From: Roseovarius pacificus
GTDB lineage: Bacteria; Pseudomonadota; Alphaproteobacteria; Rhodobacterales; Rhodobacteraceae
Length of the DNA stretch: 64,000 bases
Direction: 5' to 3'
NCBI RefSeq assembly: GCF_900142665.1
Contig: NZ_FRBR01000001.1
Span: forward strand, 682,001-746,000
Position 1 is the first letter of the stretch. Each line of letters opens with the position of its first letter. A program made the position numbers and the translations under genes. The notes under the pieces are model-generated. The model ran no database searches. It was not told the origin of the DNA and worked only from the letters and a program-made list of their open reading frames with translations. Shown here piece after piece: positions 35,079-43,519 of this stretch.

Positions 35079-35089
35079 CTGCTGTGCAG
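35079..35089. promoter_or_regulatory. PhaR box between phaC and phaZ
   Basis: CTGCTGTGCAG is an exact CTGC-N3-GCAG, 24 bp before the phaC start and 72 bp before the phaZ start, so it can control both divergent genes. Confidence 0.7.
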
Positions 35090-35160
35090 CATTGCGCCGC
35101 AAACCGGAGGACAAGTGTGGCGTAATCGACCGGAAATCCCGGTGTAACAAGGAGATTACA

Positions 35161-36474
35161 ATGCGCCACATGATGAATTACGACTGGATGGAAACCCTCC
35201 GGAATGCCAATCAATGGATGGGCGCATCGGCCCTTTCCTTTGCATCCTATCCCGTTTTCGCGATGACGCCAAACCCTGCTTTGCAATGGATGGCCGCCTG
35301 GGGCGAAGTGACCGAACGCACCTTTCAGCGCATGGTCACGAAACCCGACTGGGGGATCGAATCGATCACCGGCGAAGACGGGCGCGACCACCTGGTCAAC
35401 GTCGAAACCGTGGTCGAACGCCCCTTTGGCGACCTGATCCATTTCGACGTGATGGGCCGCGATGAAATGGACCGCCGCGTGCTGCTGGTGGCGCCGATGT
35501 CGGGGCACTACGCCACGCTCCTGCGCTCGACCGTGCGCTCGCTCCTGCCCGATTGCGAGGTCTATGTCACCGACTGGCACAACGCCCGCGACATTCCCGT
35601 ATCGGCGGGCAAGTTCGATATCGAGGATTACACCCTCTACCTGATGGATTTCATGCGCAACCTGGGCAGCGACCTGCACGTGATCGCCGTCTGCCAGCCC
35701 GCACCGCTGACGCTGGCCGCCACCGCCTACCTGGCCGAGCTGGAACCCGAGGCGCAACCCCGCTCGCTGACCCTGATCGGCGGCCCCATCGACCCCGACG
35801 CCACCCCGACCGACGTTACCGATTTCGGCAATCGCGTGACCATGGGCCAGCTCGAGGAAACGATGATCCAGCGCGTCGGCTACAAATACAAGGGCGTGGG
35901 GCGTCAGGTCTATCCGGGCCTGCTGCAATTGTCGTCCTTCATCTCGATGAACGCCGATCGCCACGCCAAGGCGTTCGCCAACCAGATCATGCGCGTCAGC
36001 CGCGGCGAAGCCAGCGACCGCGACCCGCATAACAAGTTCTACGACGAATACCTCGCCGTGATGGACATGACCGCCGAATTCTACCTCTCCACGGTCGAGC
36101 GCGTCTTCAAGGGGCTGGAAATCGCGAAGAACGAATTCGTCGTCAACGGCCACAAGGTGGATATGGGCGCGATCACCAGCGTCGCGGTCAAGACCGTCGA
36201 AGGCGCCAAGGACGATATCTCGGCTCCCGGCCAATGCGTCGCCGCGCTCGACCTGCTGACCGGCCTGCCGGACGAGAAAAAGGCCAGCCACCTGGAACCC
36301 GACGCCGGCCATTACGGCATCTTCGCGGGCCGCAGCTGGCGCAACAACATCCGCCCGCTGGTGCTGGATTTCATCGACGCCAATTCCGAAGCCCCCGCCG
36401 CGCGCAACCGCACCAAGCCGCGCAAGGCCAAGGACAAGGCCAGGAAAGCCGCCAACAAGAACGCCGCCGCCTGA
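35161..36474 (+). CDS. phaZ: Intracellular PHA depolymerase
   Basis: A 437-residue enzyme mobilising stored PHB. It has the intracellular depolymerase pattern with a Cys nucleophile (Cys178 in AVCQPAPLTLAATAYL), VAPMSGHYATLLRSTVRSLL and the late DAGHYGIFAGRSWRN with the catalytic His. The C-terminal ~30 residues are a basic Lys/Ala tail. AAGGAG precedes ATG 35161. It diverges from phaC and completes the phaZ-phaC-phaP-phaR arrangement common in Rhodobacterales. Confidence 0.95.
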   Translation: MRHMMNYDWMETLRNANQWMGASALSFASYPVFAMTPNPALQWMAAWGEVTERTFQRMVTKPDWGIESITGEDGRDHLVNVETVVERPFGDLIHFDVMGRDEMDRRVLLVAPMSGHYATLLRSTVRSLLPDCEVYVTDWHNARDIPVSAGKFDIEDYTLYLMDFMRNLGSDLHVIAVCQPAPLTLAATAYLAELEPEAQPRSLTLIGGPIDPDATPTDVTDFGNRVTMGQLEETMIQRVGYKYKGVGRQVYPGLLQLSSFISMNADRHAKAFANQIMRVSRGEASDRDPHNKFYDEYLAVMDMTAEFYLSTVERVFKGLEIAKNEFVVNGHKVDMGAITSVAVKTVEGAKDDISAPGQCVAALDLLTGLPDEKKASHLEPDAGHYGIFAGRSWRNNIRPLVLDFIDANSEAPAARNRTKPRKAKDKARKAANKNAAA

Positions 36475-36497
36475 CGCATTACCCTGACGGGGGACAT

Positions 36498-36560
36498 AAG
36501 GGGGCGCTGCCCCCATCGCCGCAAGCGGCGACTCCCCCGGGATATTTCCGGCAAGAAGAA
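36498..36560 (+). repeat. Dispersed GGGGGCGCTGCCCCC-family repeat, copy 2
   Basis: AAGGGGGCGCTGCCCCC, then CGCCGCAAGCGG, then CGGGATATTTCCGGCAAGAAGAA. It is the same element as at 24518-24640 but without the internal insertion. It again lies just after a plus-strand gene (phaZ). The GGGGGC/GCCCCC hairpin could act at transcript 3' ends. Confidence 0.7.
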
Positions 36561-36585
36561 AGGATGCCGCAGGCGCGAGGCCGGT

Positions 36586-36852
36586 TCACTCTCGCGGCGG
36601 TGTTCTGCCCTTGCGCCGCCCCCGCAACCAGCGCCAGACCGGCACCACATCCAGTGCCGCCACGGCCATGCCGAGCGGGAACATCCAGAATCCCACCACC
36701 GGCAAAAAGCCCAGCACGCCCCCGGCCATCAAGACAAGCCCGGCCAGCAACCGCACCCCCGGCGGCAGCTTGCGCCCGGTCCATATCTGCACCTTGCGGC
36801 GTATCCGGCGCAGCCGCACCAGCCAGTCCGCCGGCGGTTCGGTGTCAGGCAT
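36586..36852 (-). CDS. Small membrane protein, unknown function
   Basis: An 88-residue protein. A basic amphipathic N-terminal part (LVRLRRIRRKVQIWTGRKLP) is followed by two hydrophobic helices (VRLLAGLVLMAGGVLGFLPV and GFWMFPLGMAVAALDVVPVW) and a basic tail. The start overlaps the end of the upstream hydrolase gene by 8 bp, indicating co-translation. No family recognised; it resembles small inner-membrane proteins common in Rhodobacteraceae. Confidence 0.65.
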   Translation of the reverse strand: MPDTEPPADWLVRLRRIRRKVQIWTGRKLPPGVRLLAGLVLMAGGVLGFLPVVGFWMFPLGMAVAALDVVPVWRWLRGRRKGRTPPRE

Positions 36853-37570
36853 CGGCACGGGTTTGCAGGACGTAGGGTTGTTTCAGCCAGCCCTCCAGCG
36901 CCGCGATGGTGGCTGTCGGGGCCTCGAGTGGCGGCAAATGCCCGGCGCCGTCGATCACCTCCAGATTGGCATAGGGGATCAGATCGGCCATGAAACTGTG
37001 CCGTTTCACCGGCGTCAGCCCGTCCTGCGCGCCACAGAGCACCAGCGCGGGCACCTTGCAGCGGCGCAGAACCGACTGGTAATCGCGCCGCCGCTGCAAC
37101 GCCCGGATCTGCCGGATGATCGCCGTCTCGCCCACATGATCGGCCATATCCAGGACCATCGCCATGATATCCGCCCGGTCCGGCCCATCGGCCAGCGCCT
37201 CGGGGGGCAACAGGGCCTCGACCGCCTCACGCAACTGCCCCGAGCGCAGCTTGATGATCGCCGGCTCGTAATTGGCCGCCGTCTGCGGGGTTTCGGCCAG
37301 TGAATTCGTGTCCATCAGAGCGATCCGGGTCACCCGTTCGGGCGCGCGCCGCAGAACCTCCATCGCGACGATGCCCCCCATCGACAGCCCCGCCAGCGCG
37401 AATTTGTGCGGCAGCAGGTCCAGCAGCCCCGACGCGATCTCCTCGATCCGCTCTCCCCCGGTCACCGGCGCCACCGTGATCGCGTAATCGGCGCTCAGCG
37501 CCGCGATCTGCGGGCCGAACACCCGTGCGTCGCACATCATCCCCGGCAACAGCACCAATGGGTCGCTCAT
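36845..37570 (-). CDS. Alpha/beta-hydrolase
   Basis: A 241-residue cytosolic hydrolase. The oxyanion region is VLLPGMMCDARVFG, the nucleophile elbow is GLSMGGIVAMEVLRRAP (Ser ~85), an Asp lies in LVLCGAQDGLTPVKRHSF and the terminal His is in IDGAGHLPPLEAP. The pattern fits esterase/MenH-like enzymes but the substrate is unknown. The ATG at 37570 gives a compact family-like start. It is upstream of, and overlaps, the small membrane gene, and is itself 80 bp downstream of another hydrolase on the same strand. Confidence 0.87.
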   Translation of the reverse strand: MSDPLVLLPGMMCDARVFGPQIAALSADYAITVAPVTGGERIEEIASGLLDLLPHKFALAGLSMGGIVAMEVLRRAPERVTRIALMDTNSLAETPQTAANYEPAIIKLRSGQLREAVEALLPPEALADGPDRADIMAMVLDMADHVGETAIIRQIRALQRRRDYQSVLRRCKVPALVLCGAQDGLTPVKRHSFMADLIPYANLEVIDGAGHLPPLEAPTATIAALEGWLKQPYVLQTRADA

Positions 37571-37650
37571 GTCGCAATCGTCCTTTCCCGCCATGCGGAA
37601 CGTGCCCGCCACCGCACATTGCCACAGCCCCGCTCAGGGTCAAGCGCCGC

Positions 37651-38412
37651 TCAGCCGCGCCCCCCGGAACGGGCCAGGACCTGCCCGACCGCCTCTTCGA
37701 TCAGGGCCAGGCAATCGGGATCGGAAAACCGGTGATCGGCCCCGTCCACCAGCGTCAGGCGCATGTCGGGGCCTTGCGCATGCTCCAGCAGGCGCAAGGC
37801 CACCGACATCTCGACATCCTCGTCCGCCGTGCCCTGCAGGAAGCGCACCGGAAACGGCAGCGGCAGGGGATCGCGCAACACCAGATGGTTCCGCCCGTCC
37901 TCGATCAGCCGCCGGGTGATGATATAGGGCTCGCCATAATCGCTGGGCAACGCCACCTGCCCCCTGTCCTGCAACTCGGCGCGCTGCGCGCCATTGAACC
38001 CGGCCCACATGGAATCCTCGGTGAAATCCGGGGCGGCGGCGATGGTCACCAGCCCGGCGACCTTGTCAGGCATCTCCCGCGCGCACAGCAGCGAAATCCA
38101 GCCCCCCATGGAGGACCCGACCAGCACCTGCGGCCCGTCCGTCAGATCCCGGATGACAGTCATCGCATCCCCGGCCCAATCGCCGATACAGCCATCGACG
38201 AACGCCCCGGACGATTGCCCATGCCCGGAATAGTCGAACCGCAGGAACGCCCGCCCCGTGCGCCGCGCCCAGTCCTCCAGATGCACCGCCTTGGTGCCCT
38301 CCATGTCGGATTTGAACCCGCCAAGAAACACCACACCGGGGGCCTTCCCCGCAGTCTGGTGATAGGCCAGCTTGCGGCCCTGTTGCGTGGTCAGAAAATC
38401 GGTCTGCCCCAT
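37651..38412 (-). CDS. Alpha/beta-hydrolase (esterase/thioesterase-like)
   Basis: A 253-residue hydrolase. It has VVFLGGFKSDMEGTKAVHLE near the N-terminus, FDYSGHGQSSG, nucleophile elbow VGSSMGGWISLL (Ser ~103), FLQGTADEDVEM with the Asp and DGADHRFSDPD with the His. The combination resembles ABHD10/palmitoyl-thioesterase-like bacterial proteins; the substrate is unknown. The ATG at 38412 is preceded by a purine-rich GGGGCAAGGCAAG. A region of lower GC content lies just upstream. Confidence 0.86.
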   Translation of the reverse strand: MGQTDFLTTQQGRKLAYHQTAGKAPGVVFLGGFKSDMEGTKAVHLEDWARRTGRAFLRFDYSGHGQSSGAFVDGCIGDWAGDAMTVIRDLTDGPQVLVGSSMGGWISLLCAREMPDKVAGLVTIAAAPDFTEDSMWAGFNGAQRAELQDRGQVALPSDYGEPYIITRRLIEDGRNHLVLRDPLPLPFPVRFLQGTADEDVEMSVALRLLEHAQGPDMRLTLVDGADHRFSDPDCLALIEEAVGQVLARSGGRG

Positions 38413-38911
38413 CTTGCCTTGCCCCTGCTTGAAAACACGGGAGCAGACTCGCCGAAAGCGGGGGGCAGATGCAAGCCGCGAATGCGGCTCAGGCCACCGA
38501 GCCGATACGCGCCTCGATCCGGCGCAGGGACCATTCGGCCTCGGCCCGCTCCGGTGTGGCACTGTCGGCGGCGTCATTCGATATTGATGGGTCGGCCAGA
38601 CGCCGGGGACAGGTCCGGCTCAGGGTGACATATTGTTCGGTCAGCAGGGAATCGTGTTCTGAACAGGCCATCTTGGGGCTGATGCCTTTGTCGTTGTTGG
38701 TTCGGTTCTGGTCGCGGGCCTGCGAGGTTTCCGGCATCTATTGAGATCAGGATATCTCGTTGTTAGAAGGGCAAACGGAGTCAATCGGGGATATCCCTGC
38801 TGATATGCCTGTTTGCTGATATTGCTGCTGTTTCAGCCTCATGAAAAGTAACCGGCGCACGTCAAAGCACATTCCTCGGGTGGACAAAAAACGTGGCTTT
38901 AGGAGGTGCCT
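38413..38911. other. Gene-poor, lower-GC gap
   Basis: I see no convincing gene here. A possible 82-codon minus-strand frame (38489-38737) has no ribosome site and no recognised family. Base composition drops from about 38,740 onward compared with the surroundings, and CTGATAT-like short repeats occur near 38,800-38,830. It acts as the leader of the lipoprotein gene that follows. Confidence 0.5.
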
Positions 38912-39271
38912 TTGCTGAAGAAGATATTGGCGGGAATTTTGCTGTCCGGAACACTGACGGCATGTGGTTCTACGACACTGTCAGTGCCTGACAAGATTGA
39001 GTACAACGGACAAGAAGCTTTCGATGTGCTTGCGGTATATACAAGCAACTTCGATTACCCGCCTACAGACGATCAGACCGCCTATGCACTGAAAGAACTG
39101 GAAACCGGCAAAAAGTTTTCAAGATTGCCTGCGAGAGCATCCAAAGCATGCCCGTCGGGCAGCTATACGATATTGAAGAGAGAAGAAGCTCAGGTTGAAT
39201 CGTATTTGATCTCGGCTATTCCTCAAATCGTGGCTCGCTGGAAACAGCGTTTCATTATTGCTTGCGACTAA
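38912..39271 (+). CDS. Small orphan lipoprotein
   Basis: A 119-residue precursor starting with TTG at 38912. AGGAGG at 38901-38906 excludes the GTG that overlaps it. A short lipoprotein signal (MLKKILAGILLSGTLTAC) has the lipobox Cys at residue 18. The mature part has three further Cys-containing or charged segments (KACPSGSY, FIIACD) and no recognised domain. Base use is clearly more AT-rich than its neighbours, suggesting horizontal acquisition. Probably outer-membrane anchored. Function unknown. Confidence 0.7.
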   Translation: MLKKILAGILLSGTLTACGSTTLSVPDKIEYNGQEAFDVLAVYTSNFDYPPTDDQTAYALKELETGKKFSRLPARASKACPSGSYTILKREEAQVESYLISAIPQIVARWKQRFIIACD

Positions 39272-39478
39272 GCGATCAAGAGTCGCTGCCACCCAACGAA
39301 TAGTGCGGTGACAGCGACAACTGTTCAGGGAATCCCAAATATGCCTGCGGTCTGAATACGTCGTTATTATGAATCAGATGAACGGCAAGCCGCCCTACAC
39401 GATCTTCATTCTCATTCCCTGTAGCGCCAATTTTTCCCGGCAGGATGGGAAACCGTGTGCATTGGCCATCGGCCTCCC

Positions 39479-39715
39479 TCACCCACCGATATAGGGCCGC
39501 TCCTGCGGTCGGTAAAACACCTTCTGATTATGCAGACGGCCCAGCAGATCGTGAATCCGGCGCACCGACTCGTCGATCTGTTGAATCTCTTCGTTGTCGG
39601 CCTCGTCCGCCTCGACCAGCCTGCCCGCCAGATCACGCTTGGACTGGCGCAGGGCGGTCTCGATCAGGTCCAGGTCTTCAACCGACAATTCGAAATTCTC
39701 GTTGTAACGCGGCAT
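39479..39715 (-). CDS. Small conserved-looking acidic helical protein
   Basis: A 78-residue cytosolic protein with many acidic residues and a predicted long helix pair (VEDLDLIETALRQSKRDLAG and EIQQIDESVRRIHDLLGRLH), ending VFYRPQERPYIGG. GAGGA lies seven bases before the ATG at 39715, and codon use is normal for the genome, so it is probably real. Family not recognised. It is divergent from thrS across the gap carrying GTAC element B. Confidence 0.65.
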   Translation of the reverse strand: MPRYNENFELSVEDLDLIETALRQSKRDLAGRLVEADEADNEEIQQIDESVRRIHDLLGRLHNQKVFYRPQERPYIGG

Positions 39716-40118
39716 GTGCAATTCCTCGGGTTGCAGTTGCTGACGATGTATCGGAAACGATGATAAACGACAATACAGGCATCATTTGCGACAGGCGATA
39801 TTTTTTATCGTTCTGCGTCAATGTGTTACGCCCCGTTTCCGCATACAATCGCACACCGTCGCGACGCACCGCCGCATGTCGGGTGTCAAATGCCCTCAGT
39901 CTCCCGTGTGATCCTCAAATCGCGCCACTTGTGTCCCTTGTGGACGCACATTTCCCCAGCCATTCCGATTTTCGTACAAAACCCGCGTACACTTCGTACG
40001 TTTCGTACAAAATGCCACGCTTGACTTGGGCCGGGGCGCGGGGCAGAACGCGGGCCTGAACCATATACCCGCAACCGGGCGTTCCGTGGGCGCCAAACTG
40101 ACGAGGAGCGACAGGCCG
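39716..40118. other. Intergenic region between the small acidic gene and thrS
   Basis: A 403-bp gap. It holds an AT-rich palindrome CGATA-TTTTT-TATCG (39796-39810), perhaps part of the minus-strand promoter, and GTAC element B (39929-40008). From 40009 to thrS there is only the ribosome site GAGGAG at 40103-40108. I see no T-box or other tRNA-synthetase leader. Confidence 0.6.
39929..40008 (+). repeat. 80-bp GTAC-tetramer intergenic element, copy B
   Basis: TTGTGTCC start. GTAC occurs at 39974, 39987, 39996 and 40005 (45 bases after the start; spacings 13, 9, 9). Counting by eye, its right-hand 40 bases match copy C at 34 of 40 positions. Its last inter-tetramer spacer is GTTTC, not AAAAC as in A and C. 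It lies 111 bp before thrS on the same strand. Confidence 0.85.
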
Positions 40119-42065
40119 ATGGCCCAGATTTCCCTTGAATTTCCTGATGGTAACCAACGGTCTTACGAGGCCGGCATCACCCCGGCCGACGTGGCCGCCG
40201 ACATTTCCAAATCCCTGGCGAAAAAGGCGATCTCGGCCACTGTGAACGGCCAGCACTGGGATCTGCAATGGCCCATCGAATCCGATTCTTCCATTGCAAT
40301 CAATACGATGAAGGACGAAGCTCAGGCGCTCGAACTGATCCGCCATGACCTTGCCCATATCATGGCCCGCGCCGTGCAAGAGCTCTGGCCCGACGTCAAG
40401 GTCACCATCGGCCCGGTGATCGAGAACGGCTGGTACTACGATTTCGACCGCGCCGAGCCTTTCACCCCCGAAGATCTGGGGGCGATCGAGAAAAAGATGA
40501 AGGAAATCATCAACCTGCGCGATCCCGTCCGCACCGAGATCTGGGACCGTGCCCGTGCGGTCAAGCACTATGAAGACAATGACGAACCCTTCAAGGTCGA
40601 ACTGATCGACGCCATTCCCGGCGACGAACCCCTGCGCATGTACTGGCACGGCCCCTGGCAAGACCTCTGCCGCGGACCGCACCTGCAACATACCGGCCAG
40701 GTGCCCGCCGACGCGTTCAAGCTGATGTCGGTGGCCGGGGCCTATTGGCGTGGGGATTCCAACCGCCCGATGCTGCAACGCATCTACGGCGTGGCCTTCA
40801 CCGGCAAGGAAAAACTCAAGGAATACCTGCACTTCCTGGAAGAAGCGGAAAAACGCGACCACCGCAAACTGGGCCGCGAGATGGACCTGTTCCACATGCA
40901 GGAAGAGGCGCCGGGACAGATTTTCTGGCATCCCAACGGCTGGACGATCTACACCACGCTGCAAGACTACATGCGTCGTCAGCAACGTCGCGGCGGCTAT
41001 GTCGAGGTGAACACCCCGCAGGTCGTGGACCGTAAACTGTGGGAGGCGTCGGGCCACTGGGACAAGTACCAGGAAAACATGTTCATCGTCGAAGTCGACG
41101 AGGAACACGCCCGTGAAAAGGCCATCAACGCGCTCAAGCCGATGAACTGCCCCTGCCATGTGCAGATTTTCAACCAGGGCCTGAAATCCTATCGCGACCT
41201 GCCCCTGCGCATGGCCGAGTTCGGCAGTTGCAACCGCTACGAACCCTCGGGCGCGCTACACGGCATCATGCGCGTGCGCGGCTTTACCCAGGACGATGCG
41301 CATATCTTCTGCCGCGAAGATCAGATCGGCGCGGAAACCGAGAAGTTCATTGGTTTCCTGTCGAAAATCTATCGCGACCTCGGGTTTGAATCCTTCAAGG
41401 TCAAGTTCTCGGACCGCCCGGAAAAGCGCGCCGGCAGCGACGAGGTCTGGGACAAATCCGAAGAGGCGCTCAAGACCGCAACGCAAACCGCCGGATGCGA
41501 GTTCACCCTCAACCCCGGCGAAGGCGCGTTCTATGGCCCCAAGCTGGAATTCGTGCTGACCGACGCCATCGGGCGCGACTGGCAATGCGGCACGCTTCAG
41601 GTGGATTTCGTGCTGCCCGAGCGGCTGGACGCCACCTATATCGCCGAGGATGGCGCCAAACACCGTCCCGTTATGTTGCACCGTGCCGTTCTGGGCAGTT
41701 TCGAGCGGTTCATCGGCATCCTGATCGAGCAACACGCCGGCAAGCTGCCCTTCTGGATGGCGCCCCGTCAGGTTGTGGTCGCCTCGATCGTGTCCGAGGC
41801 CAACGACTATGTGCAACAGGTGGTGGATCAACTGGTCGCCGCTGGCGTGCGTGCCGAGGCCGATATTCGCAACGAAAAGATCAACTACAAGGTCCGCGAA
41901 CACTCGGTCGGCAAGGTCCCGGTGATCCTGGCCTGCGGCCTGCGCGAAGTCGAGGAACATACCGTTTCGGTCCGTCGCCTTGGTGAAAAACAGACCAAAG
42001 TCGAGGCGCTGAATGACGTGATCCCGGCCCTTGCGCATGAGGCAACGCCGCCCGATCTTCTGTAA
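40119..42065 (+). CDS. thrS: Threonyl-tRNA synthetase
   Basis: A 648-residue class II synthetase with full domain order: N-terminal TGS-like domain (residues 1-65), the editing/SAD domain with [19 protein letters not shown], the catalytic core with zinc ligands Cys in [10 protein letters not shown] and His in [13 protein letters not shown], motif 2 [20 protein letters not shown] and the C-terminal anticodon-binding domain. The start at 40119 has GAGGAG upstream. It is monocistronic with its own terminator. Confidence 0.98.
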   Translation: MAQISLEFPDGNQRSYEAGITPADVAADISKSLAKKAISATVNGQHWDLQWPIESDSSIAINTMKDEAQALELIRHDLAHIMARAVQELWPDVKVTIGPVIENGWYYDFDRAEPFTPEDLGAIEKKMKEIINLRDPVRTEIWDRARAVKHYEDNDEPFKVELIDAIPGDEPLRMYWHGPWQDLCRGPHLQHTGQVPADAFKLMSVAGAYWRGDSNRPMLQRIYGVAFTGKEKLKEYLHFLEEAEKRDHRKLGREMDLFHMQEEAPGQIFWHPNGWTIYTTLQDYMRRQQRRGGYVEVNTPQVVDRKLWEASGHWDKYQENMFIVEVDEEHAREKAINALKPMNCPCHVQIFNQGLKSYRDLPLRMAEFGSCNRYEPSGALHGIMRVRGFTQDDAHIFCREDQIGAETEKFIGFLSKIYRDLGFESFKVKFSDRPEKRAGSDEVWDKSEEALKTATQTAGCEFTLNPGEGAFYGPKLEFVLTDAIGRDWQCGTLQVDFVLPERLDATYIAEDGAKHRPVMLHRAVLGSFERFIGILIEQHAGKLPFWMAPRQVVVASIVSEANDYVQQVVDQLVAAGVRAEADIRNEKINYKVREHSVGKVPVILACGLREVEEHTVSVRRLGEKQTKVEALNDVIPALAHEATPPDLL

Positions 42066-42085
42066 CAATCGGCACTTTACCGGGA

Positions 42086-42127
42086 AGCGGCGCGTGTAAC
42101 ATTTGACACGCGCCGCTCTTTCTTTTG
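42086..42127 (+). terminator. Intrinsic terminator of thrS
   Basis: A perfect 12-bp stem AGCGGCGCGTGT / ACACGCGCCGCT with an 8-base loop, followed by CTTTCTTTT. Confidence 0.95.
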
Positions 42128-42287
42128 CGAAAATTGATTTTTGAATCAGAGCCTTACTCCTCCCCACCCTCCTCACACGGTTTAACGCGTTCGTGTCTGA
42201 CGGGCTCGTGAATGGCCGCGTGATCGCCCTCGCGCTTACCCTCACCCTGTCGCTGATACTGGCGATGTAACCTGAGGGAGAGACCCG

Positions 42288-42593
42288 ATGTCGAAAACGA
42301 TGAAGACCATGGCGATTGCTGGTGCGATGACCGCCGCGCTTGCCGCACACACCAATATGGCCAGTGCCGAAGGCGCCAAGGAAAAATGCTTTGGCGTGGC
42401 CATGGCCGGGCAGAATGACTGCAAAGCCGGGGCTGGCACCACCTGCGCGGGCACGTCGACCGTCGATTATCAGGGCAACGCCTGGTCGCTGGTCGATGAA
42501 GGCACCTGCGCCGAAATCGACCTGCCCGACATGGCCGATGGCACGCCACGTATGGGCAGCCTTGAAGAACTGGATCGCGACCTGCCGTCCTGA
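42288..42593 (+). CDS. bufA: DUF2282 bufferin-type RiPP precursor (BufA-like)
   Basis: A 101-residue precursor. A signal peptide (~residues 1-27, ending NMASA) is followed by a short mature region with four cysteines: Cys34 and Cys45 ([14 protein letters not shown]), Cys53 (TTCAGT) and Cys74 (EGTC). The sequences [15 protein letters not shown] and [11 protein letters not shown] are the DUF2282 signature. In described bufferins, a DUF692 enzyme modifies cysteines and the exported product binds copper. GAGGGAGAG supports ATG 42288. The operon continues with bufB, bufC and a DoxX gene. Confidence 0.93.
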   Translation: MSKTMKTMAIAGAMTAALAAHTNMASAEGAKEKCFGVAMAGQNDCKAGAGTTCAGTSTVDYQGNAWSLVDEGTCAEIDLPDMADGTPRMGSLEELDRDLPS

Positions 42594-42602
42594 TCCTTGT
42601 CC

Positions 42603-42630
42603 GGGATGCGCGGGCCAGCCTGTGCATCCC
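42603..42630 (+). other. Stem-loop between bufA and bufB
   Basis: GGGATGCGCGGG can pair with CCTGTGCATCCC over 12 bp (two G-U pairs) with a CCAG loop. There is no T-run. Placed right after the precursor stop codon, it may stabilise the bufA mRNA or attenuate downstream transcription. Confidence 0.55.
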
Positions 42631-42661
42631 TATCCGCCACCCTGTCTTCACGAGGCCCACC

Positions 42662-43519
42662 ATGCTGGACAATACCCGTCCCTGTTCGCATCTGCCCGCC
42701 GCCCCTGGCGTGGGCTACAAACCGCAGCATTTCGCCGACATCATTGCCGATGCCCGGCCCGTGGAGTGGCTGGAAATCCACGCCGAGAATTACATGGGCG
42801 ACGGGGGACGCCCGCTGGCGCAACTGCGCCACCTGTCCGAAAGGTTTGCCGTATCCGTCCATGGTGTAGGTCTGTCGATCGGGGGCGAAGGACGGCTTGA
42901 CCCCGATCACCTGTCCCGGCTCAGGCACCTGTGTGACTGGCTGCAACCGGCCAGCTTTTCCGAACATCTGGCCTGGTCCACCCATGACAGCCATTTCCTG
43001 AACGATCTTCTGCCCCTGCCCTATACGCAGGCCACGCTGACACGCATCGTGGATCACATCGACGAGGTACAGGAAACGCTTGGCCGTCCCATGCTGCTGG
43101 AAAACCCCTCCAGCTACCTGGCATTCGACGAAAGCACCTATGCCGAGCCCGAGTTCCTGTCGGAAATCGCCCGCCGCACCGGCTGTGGCCTGCTGCTCGA
43201 TGTGAACAATGTCTTTGTGTCCGCCACCAATCTCGGCCTCGATCCACGCGCCTATATCGACGCCTTCCCGCTCGAGCGGGTCGGAGAAATTCACCTTGGC
43301 GGGCATGACGAGGATCAAGACGATCATGGCGCGCCCCTTCTGATCGACAGCCATGGGCAAGAGGTGGCCGATCCGGTCTGGGCGCTGCTGGACTACACGC
43401 TGGATCGCATGGGCAAGCGTCCCCTGCTGATCGAATGGGACGCCAACGTGCCGGACTGGCCCGTTCTGGCCGCCGAGGCGCAACGCGCCGCCGATGCCCT
43501 TGCAAAGGTGCCCGCATGA
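42662..43519 (+). CDS. bufB: DUF692 multinuclear non-heme iron oxidative enzyme (MNIO, BufB-like)
   Basis: A 285-residue TIM-barrel enzyme. Probable iron-site and catalytic residues are Glu39 and His40 (EIHAENYM), His68 ([10 protein letters not shown]), His102 (SEHLAW), Glu147 (LLENPSSYL), Asp180 and Asn183 (LLDVNNVFV), His211 and His215 (EIHLGGHD), His231 and Glu234 (DSHGQEV) and Glu258. MNIOs oxidise peptide cysteines, for example to oxazolone or thiooxazole groups. It sits directly after the Cys-rich precursor. The last bases overlap bufC (ATGA). Confidence 0.94.
   Translation: MLDNTRPCSHLPAAPGVGYKPQHFADIIADARPVEWLEIHAENYMGDGGRPLAQLRHLSERFAVSVHGVGLSIGGEGRLDPDHLSRLRHLCDWLQPASFSEHLAWSTHDSHFLNDLLPLPYTQATLTRIVDHIDEVQETLGRPMLLENPSSYLAFDESTYAEPEFLSEIARRTGCGLLLDVNNVFVSATNLGLDPRAYIDAFPLERVGEIHLGGHDEDQDDHGAPLLIDSHGQEVADPVWALLDYTLDRMGKRPLLIEWDANVPDWPVLAAEAQRAADALAKVPA

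Noticed and set aside
38489..38737. 82-codon minus-strand frame
   Set aside because: No ribosome site, no family, and it lies in a gap of changing base composition.
39276..39482. 68-codon minus-strand frame starting GTG inside the stop codon of the 78-residue gene
   Set aside because: GTGA coupling is possible, but there is no recognised family and the base pattern is not convincingly coding.
39716..40118. T-box or threonine-responsive leader of thrS
   Set aside because: No specifier stem, T-box sequence or antiterminator is visible; T-boxes are not expected in these bacteria.
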